The notes under the pieces: generated by a model
Seen by the model: the letters and a program-made list of their open reading frames with translations, nothing else
The model's database searches: none
What the model was told of the DNA's origin: nothing
Position numbers and translations under genes: made by a program
Part shown: one piece after another, positions 32,451-41,125 of the stretch
Numbering within the stretch: position 1 is the first letter of the stretch
How the letters are laid out: every line of letters starts with the position of its first letter
Origin: a virus
Virus record (IMG/VR): IMGVR_UViG_3300032294_002279
Location: 1-47,046 of that record
Length of the DNA stretch: 47,046 bases
Direction: 5' to 3' (one strand)

Positions 32451-33071
32451 TTAGCGCCAATCTGCGTAGAAATACAGACGATCAGCACGAGATACATCAG
32501 GTGGGCCAGGAATAGCCTGAATAAATTCTGCGCCACTACGTTCAAATCTGTAACGAGATGCCACGGGGTCTTTGTAGTTGGCTACATACAGCATTTCTGC
32601 GAGCCTATTTGTCTCGTATAGATAGTTCTGCCGCCAGACTTTGGCTACTTCTGTTTTATCTTGAATATTAATCGAACGGTTTACATCGCCAAGAATTGTT
32701 TCTTGCCGGTTGGTAGCGCGACCAGCTGCAAGTTCTGTTAAGCGCTCAGCTTCCTCACAGCGCTCTACTTGCTGGATTATTTTGTCGTAGTAAAATTCGC
32801 TTGGAATACTGTTGCAAGCTTCTAATAATCTAGAGTAATCACCCGCAGGTACAGTAGCTATATTATAACCTAGGTGATAAGTTACACGACTAAAGTTAAA
32901 GTCATCAAGTCTATAACCAAAAACCTGAGCAGGATTACGCGTTAACTGATTAACAGCAGCATAAACTACTTCTCTTTTAGTGGCATCGGTAGTGTCAGGC
33001 TGAAAAACAACGCCTTGTTGTGCTAAATAACTTTGAAGTTGTTCTAGCTCTTGTTGTGTAAACTGGGCCAC
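32451..33071 (-). CDS. Virion protein, possible head-tail connector
   Basis: The 206-residue protein is largely helical (QQELEQLQSYLAQQG at the start, VERCEEAERLTELAAGR near 122-138) and contains no low-complexity part. It shows no enzyme motif. Its position between the HhH-protein gene and the large Pro-rich gene, together with its size, fits a connector or neck protein. That is only a positional inference. Confidence 0.45.
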   Translation of the reverse strand: MAQFTQQELEQLQSYLAQQGVVFQPDTTDATKREVVYAAVNQLTRNPAQVFGYRLDDFNFSRVTYHLGYNIATVPAGDYSRLLEACNSIPSEFYYDKIIQQVERCEEAERLTELAAGRATNRQETILGDVNRSINIQDKTEVAKVWRQNYLYETNRLAEMLYVANYKDPVASRYRFERSGAEFIQAIPGPPDVSRADRLYFYADWR

Positions 33072-33126
33072 AACTACCGACGCCTACAGTACACCTATTG
33101 TACTCTTTATTTATTTAATCCAAGGA

Positions 33127-33567
33127 TTATTCAACGTAGATCGCATCACTGAGGATTTCATCCCAGTTAATGTGTTTAATTTGACGGAGCTGCTCCAGTT
33201 TTGAAAAGCGCTCACCTGGCAGGGACATGCGCAACTCGATGATCTCGTTGGCGGTCTTAAGGCCCACGCCGGGAAGAATCTGCGTCAGCAGCTCGGGGGT
33301 AGCGCCGTTCAGATTGAAACGACTTGGCGCAGGCACTTGGGGCTTAACAATCTGACGACCCCGTCGCGACTTAACGGGTTTTGCGCCCTGTTCTGAATCT
33401 GTATCTCCTTCTTTTTGGTCAATTTGATTTTTATGCGCAAAAAAGACTTTACCCGTGGTTTTAGACTTTACCATAAAGTACTCACCGTCATCATGAGTAC
33501 TGAGAATATCTACTTTAACACCACTAGGTGTATAGGTGACGTCTTGAGGAACAGTGGCAGTCATCAT
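33127..33567 (-). CDS. Helix-hairpin-helix DNA-binding protein
   Basis: The 146-residue protein ends in a ComEA-like helix-hairpin-helix: FNLNGATPELLTQILPGVG and KTANEIIELR, residues about 84-113, with hairpin LPGVGLKTA at 98-106. The HhH binds DNA backbone non-specifically. The N-terminal part is small and beta-like (VTYTPSGVKVDILSTHDD), and a basic linker (KSRRGRQIVKP) joins them. It may bind packaged or incoming DNA. It is the first leftward gene after the lone plus-strand gene at 33627-34106. Confidence 0.7.
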   Translation of the reverse strand: MMTATVPQDVTYTPSGVKVDILSTHDDGEYFMVKSKTTGKVFFAHKNQIDQKEGDTDSEQGAKPVKSRRGRQIVKPQVPAPSRFNLNGATPELLTQILPGVGLKTANEIIELRMSLPGERFSKLEQLRQIKHINWDEILSDAIYVE

Positions 33568-33626
33568 AAAGATACGACTTTCGCAGAGTATAGGACAAAG
33601 TTAGAATAGAGGAAAGGTAACGAACC

Positions 33627-34106
33627 ATGCCCAACCCTTTTAACTTACTTAGATTTGCAAATCAAGTACCTGGCGTAGGTAAAGCTTTAAGAGCTGTATA
33701 CGCAGTTGCTCCGGATGTAGGCATTGGGTTGCCCCTTGAACTCCTAATGTCTACAAAAAAATCCCCAAAAAAAGAAAAAACAGCTGCACTAAACACAGCA
33801 GCAGAAGTTGCCACGTCGCTTGTACTAGGCGGAGCCGAAACAATTCCCCAGTTGACTCAATTAGCTACGGACCCAGGGATCCTGAAAGCGCTCGGGCAAG
33901 AAGGGCTCAGCAAAAACGAAATAATTCGAAATTTAAATGCGCGAGCTCGCACGATCAACCCCAGCATGTATACCGAGCAGCTGGTAGAACAAATTGTTGA
34001 AGGTCAAATCGACGCGGAAAAAGAACGGCTGATGCAGGAAGCCCGCAATCGCCTGCGTGGAATCGAAGTACCTTTGCCGACCTCAAGCATGATGCAGATG
34101 CGTTAA
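33627..34106 (+). CDS. Lone plus-strand hypothetical protein
   Basis: The 159-residue protein is helical, with an Ala/Lys-rich middle (KSPKKEKTAALNTAAEVATSLVLGG) and an end of charged helices. A purine-rich sequence ahead of the ATG (GAGGAAAGG) provides a ribosome binding site, unlike most neighbours. No family or motif is recognised. It runs against the surrounding virion genes and converges on the capsid operon terminator, so it is an independently transcribed gene. Confidence 0.55.
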   Translation: MPNPFNLLRFANQVPGVGKALRAVYAVAPDVGIGLPLELLMSTKKSPKKEKTAALNTAAEVATSLVLGGAETIPQLTQLATDPGILKALGQEGLSKNEIIRNLNARARTINPSMYTEQLVEQIVEGQIDAEKERLMQEARNRLRGIEVPLPTSSMMQMR

Positions 34107-34117
34107 GGCAATAAAAA

Positions 34118-34137
34118 ACCCCTCCCGGAGGAGGGGT
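34118..34137 (-). terminator. Terminator of the leftward head operon
   Basis: ACCCCTCC (34118-34125) pairs with GGAGGGGT (34130-34137) around a four-base loop. In the leftward direction it is followed by T6 and a T-rich tail. It ends the transcript carrying the capsid genes and also limits the convergent plus-strand gene. Confidence 0.85.
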
Positions 34138-34159
34138 CCCCTTTGCCAACCTGAGTATA

Positions 34160-35038
34160 TCAGGAAGGAACGGTCGAAGTGTAGATGGTGGATTCCACCA
34201 CGCCGCCGGGCTGGAGGGCCAGATCATCACGCTTAGGCGCGGTGTCGGGCACGATCCAACAGACTTCGCAGATAGCGAGAGCCTTATCCTTACCGGCGAG
34301 TCGACCGGATCGAGCACGAGGATCGAAAGTGCCGGAAGCTAGAGCCAGACCGGAAGCGACAACGCCGCCCAAGTTGCGAGTAGCAAACAGCCTCCAGGTG
34401 GTCTCCGCAGTAAGCGCAGACATCCTGCTGGCGTCGATGATGTTCACCGAAGCGTTGCTACCGTTCTCAATGCGGCTGTTAGCGCCGGTTACAGACACGC
34501 CAAACTGACCGGACACAACAGTGCCGTCGCTGCGAAGACCTTGGCTCACTGCGGGAACCAGGCTGAGCTGAGGGGTGGCGCTCCCGCCGCCCACGCCGCT
34601 GCTGATTACGTCGCCGCCATCAACACGCAGAGAAGCGCGGTACACAAAAGAACCTGAAGGCACCGAAATGCCGTCAGCGATGTCGGCGCGGACATCTTTG
34701 TGATAATCCGGGGAAGGGATGATCACAGTGGCACTGCTGAAGGGTTGGTTAGACCCGTTCAGACCAGAACCGTAGGGTTGAGCATAGGACTCAAGCTGGT
34801 TAACGGAACCGTTGGCCTGATAAGACAGATCAACATAACCGATTGCCTGTTGAGCAATCCAGCCGGGACGGAACACCACACCGACAGGACCACCAATAGG
34901 CTGGTTGGTCAGAGTTTCGGAGGTTCCGTTTTCGTTGTTGAAAACAACGGACTTTTCGTCGTGCCAGTAACGCAGGACGTTGGTGTAGTTACCAGGATAA
35001 ATCTTGGCAACTTGCACTTGATTAGGGTTAATCGCCAT
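34160..35038 (-). CDS. Capsid-associated structural protein
   Basis: The 292-residue protein is beta-rich (GVVFRPGWIAQQAIGYVDLSYQANG, SGSFVYRASLRVDGGDVISSG), with Ser/Gly repeats and little charge. It is the last gene of the head operon, 15 bases after the major capsid gene, the usual place for a capsid decoration or minor head protein. No family is recognised beyond this. Confidence 0.55.
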   Translation of the reverse strand: MAINPNQVQVAKIYPGNYTNVLRYWHDEKSVVFNNENGTSETLTNQPIGGPVGVVFRPGWIAQQAIGYVDLSYQANGSVNQLESYAQPYGSGLNGSNQPFSSATVIIPSPDYHKDVRADIADGISVPSGSFVYRASLRVDGGDVISSGVGGGSATPQLSLVPAVSQGLRSDGTVVSGQFGVSVTGANSRIENGSNASVNIIDASRMSALTAETTWRLFATRNLGGVVASGLALASGTFDPRARSGRLAGKDKALAICEVCWIVPDTAPKRDDLALQPGGVVESTIYTSTVPS

Positions 35039-35053
35039 CGTTAGTACCTCCTA

Positions 35054-36169
35054 TCAAGCGTTAAAGGAGTAAGCAACGGTGGCGAAATCAGCGTTCAGAA
35101 GTTCGAAACCTGCGTACAGGCTCCAAATCATCATGATAAAACGGCTGAAGTCGTCGTTGTTATTCAGAAGCACCTGAGCGTTGTTGCCGCCGATGCCGAC
35201 GCCCACGCTCTGGGGACCGAAGAACATACCGATTGCACTCTCGTAAGACTTTGATGTGCCGCCGATGGTGGCAGTCTGACTCTGAGAGGGCATGTTGGTC
35301 GATTCGAAGAAGCGAACGCCTTCGAACACGAAACCGGTGGGCATGATGGGCTCACCAGCCACGAAGCTGGCTTGACCAAAGCCTTGACCCATGTAGATAG
35401 CAGCGTTGGGCTGCATACCGGACATGAGGGGGTTGATCTGACCGTTGCCAGGATAACGAGCCACTTCACGGAAGTCGCTGTTCTGACGCAGGTGCATCAG
35501 GAAGGTAGGATCGCAAACACAGCGATAGAAACCGTCCTGATAAGTAGGAACGTTACGCTTACGCAGGCTCTTCACCACGCGCAACAGGTCGTCCTTAACG
35601 TCGAACTTGGCTTGTTCGGCGTTGGCGTAGGTCAGAGCGCCGACGGCAAGATCGCCAGGGTAGTAGTAACCACCTTGGGTGTCGGAAGCTTGGCCTTTAG
35701 AAACTGCTTTCAGGAGTTCGTTAATGAACACCCGGTCACGCCAACGACGATAGTCGTCGAGCAGAGTCAGCGAACCGATGGACTGGTGGAAAGCGGTGAG
35801 GTTACCGGTATCCAGCAGCAGGCGCTGTGCAGTGATCAGGGTTTCCCGAGCAATCTTAAAGGTGCTCGGCTGAGTGGGATCGGACGGATCAGCAGGACCG
35901 GTGTACTCCTTAAGAGTCACCAGCACTTTGTCCTTCACGATGTTGCGGCTGTTAGCAGTACCGATGGTCTGCTCTGCAGTACGCTCACGTGACTCTTTGC
36001 TTCCCGGATTGCCCCAGAACCTGTAGCGGTCTAACTGCACAGTCTGGCCTGGCTGCTTACTGAAGTCGTGAACGACCACAGGTTCCGCTGCCATTTCCAC
36101 AACGTACGCGGGGTGCGGACGGTAGAGTTCGGCGCCGAGAAGCTTCGGGAAATCATTATCGACAAACAC
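35054..36169 (-). CDS. Major capsid protein, N4-gp56/HK97-like
   Basis: The 371-residue protein starts at GTG 36169 with GGAG nine bases ahead. Its composition and blocks are those of an HK97-fold capsid protein, likely of the N4-gp56 family: VQLDRYRFWGNP near residue 44 for the N-arm, YRCVCDPTFLMHLRQNSDFREVARYPG near 215-241, and VFEGVRFFESTNMP near 280-293. I assign it from this pattern and from its size. It follows the putative scaffold and portal genes on the same strand, and a capsid-associated gene comes next. Family assignment needs a profile search, but the major-capsid call is fairly safe. Confidence 0.75.
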   Translation of the reverse strand: MFVDNDFPKLLGAELYRPHPAYVVEMAAEPVVVHDFSKQPGQTVQLDRYRFWGNPGSKESRERTAEQTIGTANSRNIVKDKVLVTLKEYTGPADPSDPTQPSTFKIARETLITAQRLLLDTGNLTAFHQSIGSLTLLDDYRRWRDRVFINELLKAVSKGQASDTQGGYYYPGDLAVGALTYANAEQAKFDVKDDLLRVVKSLRKRNVPTYQDGFYRCVCDPTFLMHLRQNSDFREVARYPGNGQINPLMSGMQPNAAIYMGQGFGQASFVAGEPIMPTGFVFEGVRFFESTNMPSQSQTATIGGTSKSYESAIGMFFGPQSVGVGIGGNNAQVLLNNNDDFSRFIMMIWSLYAGFELLNADFATVAYSFNA

Positions 36170-36249
36170 TGTCGATATCTCCAGAAACTACAAAGTAAGT
36201 TTAATAGATAAAGAAGCTAAGAGCACATAAAGTTGTCTCGTTTTTAGCG

Positions 36250-36963
36250 TTAACCCAACTTTCGATACATATTGCGTACGCTCTCTGACAGTTGGTAGTA
36301 AATGGAGCCATAATTCGAAACATATCTGGCCGCACCGCCGCGATACATGAATCTAAAAGGAACGGACATAAGCCCAGGTTCTTCCGTACGAACTGTCTGC
36401 GTATACGTCTTGCAGTACACCGGCGGGTTATAAACCCACTCAGATCGATTAGAACTTCCCAGCGGACCTAGCGAATTGGTAAGGATGCCTCCTTCATATC
36501 GCCCGTGGGTGACGCCGCCGCCGGTTATACCTTGCTGCCCTGTGTTACCAGTTGGCGTATTGTACGGATCATATACTTGAGAGTCGGGTGCAGAGCCTCC
36601 GAAGTACGTAAATTTTCCTGCGTCCCGGACGCCATAATCCGGTCCGGTAAAAGTCTGAACTTTACGACCGGCAATCGTATTAACAGTGACGGGCCGGTAA
36701 CCCTGGTACGAGCTTAGAACACCGCTCGGTGCGTAATCGATGTTTTCGTAGTCAGTCCAATACCCAGAGATCGCCGCAGGAACTTGCCGCCACGCGGTCG
36801 AATACGTACCGCTGTAGCTAGGTGAGCCAGCGACAATCCTGCCTACGTCTGCTCCGGTATCTTGAATACCAGAACTGACTACGACATAACCTTGATGAGA
36901 GGGTCCGGTCTGTACCTGATGAGGCCCAGAATCATAGTTGTAATTTCGATACGATATATACAT
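36250..36963 (-). CDS. Tyr/Gly-rich virion protein
   Basis: The 237-residue protein is unusually rich in Tyr, Gly, Ser and Pro (MYISYRNYNYDSGPHQVQTGPSH at the start; many YG/YS pairs). No catalytic motif, membrane segment or family is seen. It lies between the small coiled-coil gene and the major capsid gene. A minor capsid or head-tail joining component is plausible, but not shown. Confidence 0.5.
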   Translation of the reverse strand: MYISYRNYNYDSGPHQVQTGPSHQGYVVVSSGIQDTGADVGRIVAGSPSYSGTYSTAWRQVPAAISGYWTDYENIDYAPSGVLSSYQGYRPVTVNTIAGRKVQTFTGPDYGVRDAGKFTYFGGSAPDSQVYDPYNTPTGNTGQQGITGGGVTHGRYEGGILTNSLGPLGSSNRSEWVYNPPVYCKTYTQTVRTEEPGLMSVPFRFMYRGGAARYVSNYGSIYYQLSESVRNMYRKLG

Positions 36964-36989
36964 TTAAAGCAGCCAGAGCTGCCTTAATT

Positions 36990-37199
36990 CTAAGCGGCAG
37001 GGGTGTTATCAGTCGGAGCTTCGACAGCGGTGTTATCGGTCGGAGCTTCGGTAGGGATTCGACTGTCAAGAGCACGAATATCGCTGCCGATTAAGGTTAT
37101 ATCCCGAGCGTAATTAGCTTTAAGCTCTTCGAGTTCTTTTTTAAGCTGCTCGACTTCGGTATTCTCTCCGCCACGGCGGCGACCAATGGAGTTGGGCAC
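36990..37199 (-). CDS. Short coiled-coil protein with EAPTDNT repeats
   Basis: The 69-residue protein has a basic start (MPNSIGRRRGGENTEVEQ) and a coiled-coil helix (about 15-45). It ends with two copies of EAPTDNT and a partial third. It has no known family. It lies three bases after the basic Lys-rich gene. A small assembly or scaffold accessory is possible. Confidence 0.5.
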   Translation of the reverse strand: MPNSIGRRRGGENTEVEQLKKELEELKANYARDITLIGSDIRALDSRIPTEAPTDNTAVEAPTDNTPAA

Positions 37200-37202
37200 G
37201 GA

Positions 37203-37385
37203 TTACTTACCTTTGTTCTTTTTGTATTTTACAGCTTTTTTCTTTGCTTCCTCGCGGTTTTTTACACGCTCAGGAAGATCACCTTTGGTCTTCTTTTCGT
37301 ACTCATCTACCTTAGATTTAGAAATTTCACCGCGCTCCTGCATGGCATAGAATTTACGCCTTTGAGCCTCTGATTTAAAAGGCAT
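37203..37385 (-). CDS. Small Lys-rich phage protein (SEAQRRKFYAM family)
   Basis: The 60-residue basic protein opens MPFKSEAQRRKFYAMQERGE and continues ISKSKVDEYEKKTKGDLPERV. I recognise this block from many marine phage and bacterial genomes, where the function is unknown. It is very rich in Lys and helical. It follows the terminator and the tRNA-like element and precedes the coiled-coil gene. Confidence 0.7.
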   Translation of the reverse strand: MPFKSEAQRRKFYAMQERGEISKSKVDEYEKKTKGDLPERVKNREEAKKKAVKYKKNKGK

Positions 37386-37449
37386 CGTAATAAATGGTTT
37401 TTAACAGTCTACTTAATAAATAGTTTTTAACAATGCACTCAATAAAAAA

Positions 37450-37470
37450 CCCCCGTTGTCCAGACGGGGG
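37450..37470 (-). terminator. Rho-independent terminator between scaffold and capsid genes
   Basis: CCCCCGT (37450-37456) pairs with ACGGGGG (37464-37470) with a seven-base loop, and T6 follows in the leftward direction. It lies 56 bases after the stop of the putative scaffold gene. It probably sets how much transcription continues into the capsid genes. Confidence 0.85.
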
Positions 37471-37526
37471 TAAAAAGATTCGTCCACCATGCGAACGGTG
37501 TTTTACACCGTTGAACTAACTCTACC
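37469..37526 (-). other. Possible tRNA-derived relic
   Basis: Immediately after the scaffold stop, the minus strand reads GGTAGAGTTAGTTCAACGG and then CACCGTTCGCATGGTG. These resemble the 5' acceptor, D-arm and anticodon arm of a tRNA. The last bases (TTTTACC) can pair with the first seven with two G-T pairs, but there is no T-arm and the anticodon loop is six bases. It is either a decayed tRNA or a chance fold, and it overlaps the terminator by two bases. Confidence 0.3.
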
Positions 37527-38480
37527 TCAGGCTTGATCCAAGAACAACAGTTTGGCTCGCAGAGACTCAGGAGACATGTTGTTCAGGTAACGCCAAGCTT
37601 GATCAGGAGCTTGGTTCATAACCTGGCCAAACTGTTCCCACTGCGCGTTGGGGTCTTGAGTACGCTGACCGCCGGTAGCAGCGGCAGGTACAGCAGGCAC
37701 CTGATCGTAGTTGGGCGTATAGGACTGCTGTTGGAGAGCAGTGCGAGCGTTATCGGCAGCGATCTGTTCGTCAGTGCGAAGATCGGTGGGATACACCTCG
37801 GTGAAGAACCGGTTGGTGTAGTCAGCCAGATGATCAGGATCAGTCAGAATCTGCTCCATAGCCATGCCACGGGTGGCGATTTGCTCCAGAGTCTGATGCT
37901 GTTGAATCAGCGCATCCTCCAGGGTGGTGGAGTACTGATTCAAGATCGCAGGCGCTTCGAGGCCGAAGTGATTAACTACGGCGGCGCTTGCTTGGCTTAA
38001 CTGCGGCTCCTGCGCCGTAGAAGTCGGCGAGGAAATTGGGGTCGTATAGACGCTGTTGGATAAGGTCGGCTGAACCGTAGGGGGTTGGTAAGCCCAGGGC
38101 TGTTGGGCCTGTAAAGCCAGATTGCTCTGTTGAATATCCGGCGCCGCTACCTGGGGCTGCGCTAACGATGCTGTCTGGCCGAGGGACGGGGAGAGCCGGG
38201 AAACGATCCGGTCCAGGCTGCCCAGCGCTGCCTCCCATGGGTTGCTCGGGGAGGAGGCTGACGGAAACTGGCTGGACTGGCTGTTGATAGAAGGGACCGT
38301 AGCCAGTTGTGCCGGCGACGGCGCTTGGGCTGTAGTTGCCGAAGCTACCGCCGGGGTAGGGGTTTGCGCCACCCACTGAGGGTAGACGGTTGAGCCCATA
38401 TCCGGGGAGAAGGCCGCCTGGGGCGCCGCTACTGCCGGGGAGACCGGGCTCGGGGTCGAAGCTGGGATCGCTTGGCTCAT
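37527..38480 (-). CDS. Putative scaffold or portal-associated protein, overlapping portal
   Basis: The 317-residue protein has a long Pro/Ala/Gln/Ser-rich N-terminus (1-170) and a charged helical C-terminal part (about 175-317, e.g. ILNQYSTTLEDALIQQHQTLEQIA). The N-terminal 508 bases overlap the portal gene in the +1 frame relative to it. The only in-frame ATGs before the portal stop are in the overlapped N-terminal half, so the overlap is real unless a non-canonical start is used. Helical, low-complexity proteins next to portal and capsid genes are typical scaffolds. The role is inferred. Confidence 0.5.
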   Translation of the reverse strand: MSQAIPASTPSPVSPAVAAPQAAFSPDMGSTVYPQWVAQTPTPAVASATTAQAPSPAQLATVPSINSQSSQFPSASSPSNPWEAALGSLDRIVSRLSPSLGQTASLAQPQVAAPDIQQSNLALQAQQPWAYQPPTVQPTLSNSVYTTPISSPTSTAQEPQLSQASAAVVNHFGLEAPAILNQYSTTLEDALIQQHQTLEQIATRGMAMEQILTDPDHLADYTNRFFTEVYPTDLRTDEQIAADNARTALQQQSYTPNYDQVPAVPAAATGGQRTQDPNAQWEQFGQVMNQAPDQAWRYLNNMSPESLRAKLLFLDQA

Positions 38481-40212
38481 AGCTGCCCGAGTAGGTTAGT
38501 TCTTGCGCGAGGTGATCGAATGTGCGGTAGAGGAGAGGCGTTATATTTAACCTCGGATCTGCCGCTAAGGGCTGGGTCGGCGCAAGAGGGTGCGGCGACT
38601 GCATCAGCTGATTTAATGTTAGCAGGAAATTTTGTAGTGCGGCTTGCGTTTGTTGAATCATTCTGAAGGGGAAACCCTTCAACATTTCCGCTCGTTCTAA
38701 ATCACTTTTATCCGGGAACAAGTAACGCAGCGCTTCCACGCTGTCAACACCTAGCTCCTGAAGATTTCGAACAACGATCGATTTCTGGTTGATGTCGTAA
38801 GCGGTGTCTTCATAAACATCGCCTTGGAATCGATACGTTACTTCTCTATCTCCGTCTGGCGGAAGACCAAAAACTCCACCAGGTACTTTGTTTTCAGAGA
38901 GGGCCGTTTGAATAGCAAGATCTACGTCCTGCTCGTACTTAGCCAGCTTCTTTTGATAACGTTCCGCTGCTTCCGGAGTTTCTTCTTTTGGCTCCTTGGG
39001 AGGAGTCAAACCCATGACAGAAATAAAACTCTCGCGGAAAACCTGCTCCTGGTGGTAAACAATCATTTCCAGCAGTCGGCAGAAGCCGTAGCTCAAAAAA
39101 CTCTTATTTTTACGAAGAGCAGTCGCTTGAGCACGACCCATAAGGCCCTTAATTTCCGTCGCAGTGGCACCGGCGCTAATCGATATTTCGTCAACGCCGC
39201 CGAGTGCGGTTCGAATTTCTTCTCGTAGTAACAACGCATATCGATTCATGTCCCCGTTTACGGGGTCAGGGGTCATGTAACCAACCCGATCCGACGGCTC
39301 TACGTTGGCAATAATTCGAGGAACTCGAAGACCCCCGATACCAGACTGCGATCCGAACGGATCTGAGACCCTCGTGGAGGGAGAATCTAAACCGCCAAAT
39401 CCGCTTTGACTGCTGATCGTCGGACGGAAGTTACGATCGGTATCACTCGCCTCCACCAGATCACTACGCGGACGCGAACTGATCAGAGTCGGATTACCAA
39501 AGAACTCAATGTTCTTGGCAATATTCTGCATCATTTGATCATGCAGAACGATCTGCTGCATGAACGGCTCGAATTCACCTTCGCCTTCGGTACCGCTGGC
39601 GTTCGGCTTGTTTAAAACCTCCACGGCGGGGATAAACCCCAGCGTATTTGGCCGACTATTGCGCGGAGTAATGACAGAGCCTGGCTCTAAGTCAAAACTC
39701 AGCTCCGTGTCGGCTTCGTACTCTGTGATCGTCTCGGCCGTAATTGAGATACGGACGTACCTCTTGTTCTGCCCGTAAGTATTTGAAGGCAGTCCTAAAT
39801 TGCCGTTTTTAACTTTGTACGAATAAAGGATTACGACTTCTTCAATCTCTCCGTTTAGATCGTGGTAAACACGATACTGGTTTTTGTTAAAAAAGTAAAT
39901 TTGGTACTTCAGCTTGGGATCGGGCCTGAAATAGAAAAGACCCGAACCGTCAATCAAAAAATTCCGAACGATAGCCGGGAAGCGGATATCGAGTTTATTA
40001 AGTTTTATCAGATCATCTAGAAATTTACTACGAGCTTTATACGTATCTTGCTCACAATAGAAAAACAGACCCTTCTTGATCATGAGAAGGGTCATCTGCT
40101 GCACATGACTCAGTACCACCATCGTGGCGGACTGCTTTGAGCGGTCCTGAGTCCGAGCTGCCTCCAGAATCTCACTGAATCGTCCCCGGACGCTTAAAAG
40201 ATCTGCAGGCAT
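37972..40212 (-). CDS. Portal protein
   Basis: The 746-residue protein shows portal features. It has an N-terminal helical clip/stem region (IVRNFLIDGSGLFYFRPDPKLKYQIYFF, about 80-107), a large alpha/beta wing, and RTALGGVDEISISAGATATEIKGLMGRAQA near 338-367 as a stem-like helix. It lies between the terminase/GT segment and the scaffold/capsid genes, which is the typical portal position. The last ~130 residues are low-complexity Gly/Pro/Tyr-rich, and they are the part overlapped by the putative scaffold gene. It forms the DNA entry ring of the head. Family identity is inferred. Confidence 0.78.
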   Translation of the reverse strand: MPADLLSVRGRFSEILEAARTQDRSKQSATMVVLSHVQQMTLLMIKKGLFFYCEQDTYKARSKFLDDLIKLNKLDIRFPAIVRNFLIDGSGLFYFRPDPKLKYQIYFFNKNQYRVYHDLNGEIEEVVILYSYKVKNGNLGLPSNTYGQNKRYVRISITAETITEYEADTELSFDLEPGSVITPRNSRPNTLGFIPAVEVLNKPNASGTEGEGEFEPFMQQIVLHDQMMQNIAKNIEFFGNPTLISSRPRSDLVEASDTDRNFRPTISSQSGFGGLDSPSTRVSDPFGSQSGIGGLRVPRIIANVEPSDRVGYMTPDPVNGDMNRYALLLREEIRTALGGVDEISISAGATATEIKGLMGRAQATALRKNKSFLSYGFCRLLEMIVYHQEQVFRESFISVMGLTPPKEPKEETPEAAERYQKKLAKYEQDVDLAIQTALSENKVPGGVFGLPPDGDREVTYRFQGDVYEDTAYDINQKSIVVRNLQELGVDSVEALRYLFPDKSDLERAEMLKGFPFRMIQQTQAALQNFLLTLNQLMQSPHPLAPTQPLAADPRLNITPLLYRTFDHLAQELTYSGSYEPSDPSFDPEPGLPGSSGAPGGLLPGYGLNRLPSVGGANPYPGGSFGNYSPSAVAGTTGYGPFYQQPVQPVSVSLLPEQPMGGSAGQPGPDRFPALPVPRPDSIVSAAPGSGAGYSTEQSGFTGPTALGLPTPYGSADLIQQRLYDPNFLADFYGAGAAVKPSKRRRS

Positions 40213-40230
40213 TTTACAAAAACGACGTTA

Positions 40231-41073
40231 TCAGGAGTCCGGAAGAAGGTACTCCTTCACTCGTTCTAGTTTAAACAATTCTGGCGGTAAAAGATCATGA
40301 GGATACGAGGTCAGCAGATGATCTTTGCGACCGAGCGGATCTGTGCCGCCCGCCTCCGCTTTGTAATTATCTAAATAGCTCAGCATCTCCTCGCTGTATG
40401 CAGGAGCATGAGCATTTGGAATGTCGTCATAACAGTGCGAGAAAGACGTCAGTTTGCGCTTAAGGCGATCAGGCCCTCCCATCCAACTAAAATGCCATCC
40501 TGCATCACAGTCTCCTACCACAAGATCGTTGGGGTTCTGGCGAATCTCCGAAAGAGTTTGATCTAGATGATCGTGAAGAACGACGGTCCCGCAGGTCCAG
40601 TTGGTCGGGGGTTTCGTCTTATCCCCGTCCGGGCTCATAACACGAAGATCTGCCCGCCCGTACATCATCGGCATAGAAAGACGCACACAACGTGCAGGAT
40701 CTTCTTTAGCGAGCTCTACAGCTTCTAAAAGAGCAGACGGCTTAGGAATCTCGTCGACATCAGAGAAGAAGAAGACCGAATCCGGCGGCGTCATCCGCAT
40801 ACCCACGGCAAGAGCGTCGCGCTGAGCGTATTCGCGGACCCAAGGGTTAGGAGCGATATCCGGCGGCGGCAGTTCGACGTGCAGCACCTGAAGTTTATCT
40901 TCAGGCAGACCGAGTTTTCGAATCGTCTCTAAACAAGTGAACGGTTTTTCGTCGCCCTTAAAAGTCCGGTTGGCGTCGGTAATGATGAAGCCGTCAACAA
41001 TATCTTTAAGAATTTCTACGCGAAGTTCGAGCAGCTCAGCTTCGTTGAAATAGAGAAAACAATCAAAGAGCAT
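40231..41073 (-). CDS. Glycosyltransferase family 17-like
   Basis: I take ATG 41073, giving 280 residues; an upstream start at 41106 is possible. MLFDCFLYFNEAELLELRVEIL, then VDGFIITDANRTFKGDEKP, then VFFFSDVDEIPKP match GT17 enzymes, which transfer N-acetylglucosamine or related sugars and are GT-A like with a D-x-D motif (DVD). It would modify a glycan in the host cytoplasm or on phage proteins. It lies next to the portal gene and three genes from a DUF5872-like gene; a phage glycosylation role is inferred. Confidence 0.8.
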   Translation of the reverse strand: MLFDCFLYFNEAELLELRVEILKDIVDGFIITDANRTFKGDEKPFTCLETIRKLGLPEDKLQVLHVELPPPDIAPNPWVREYAQRDALAVGMRMTPPDSVFFFSDVDEIPKPSALLEAVELAKEDPARCVRLSMPMMYGRADLRVMSPDGDKTKPPTNWTCGTVVLHDHLDQTLSEIRQNPNDLVVGDCDAGWHFSWMGGPDRLKRKLTSFSHCYDDIPNAHAPAYSEEMLSYLDNYKAEAGGTDPLGRKDHLLTSYPHDLLPPELFKLERVKEYLLPDS

Positions 41074-41125
41074 GGAAGGCCGAAACGGGCCTGCACAGCT
41101 TAGCAAGATTTGCTATAAAAAGCAC

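Noticed and set aside
35372-35992. 206-residue plus-strand open frame
   Set aside because: It lies wholly inside the major capsid gene in antisense, whose product has a clear and full-length frame. No other support was seen.
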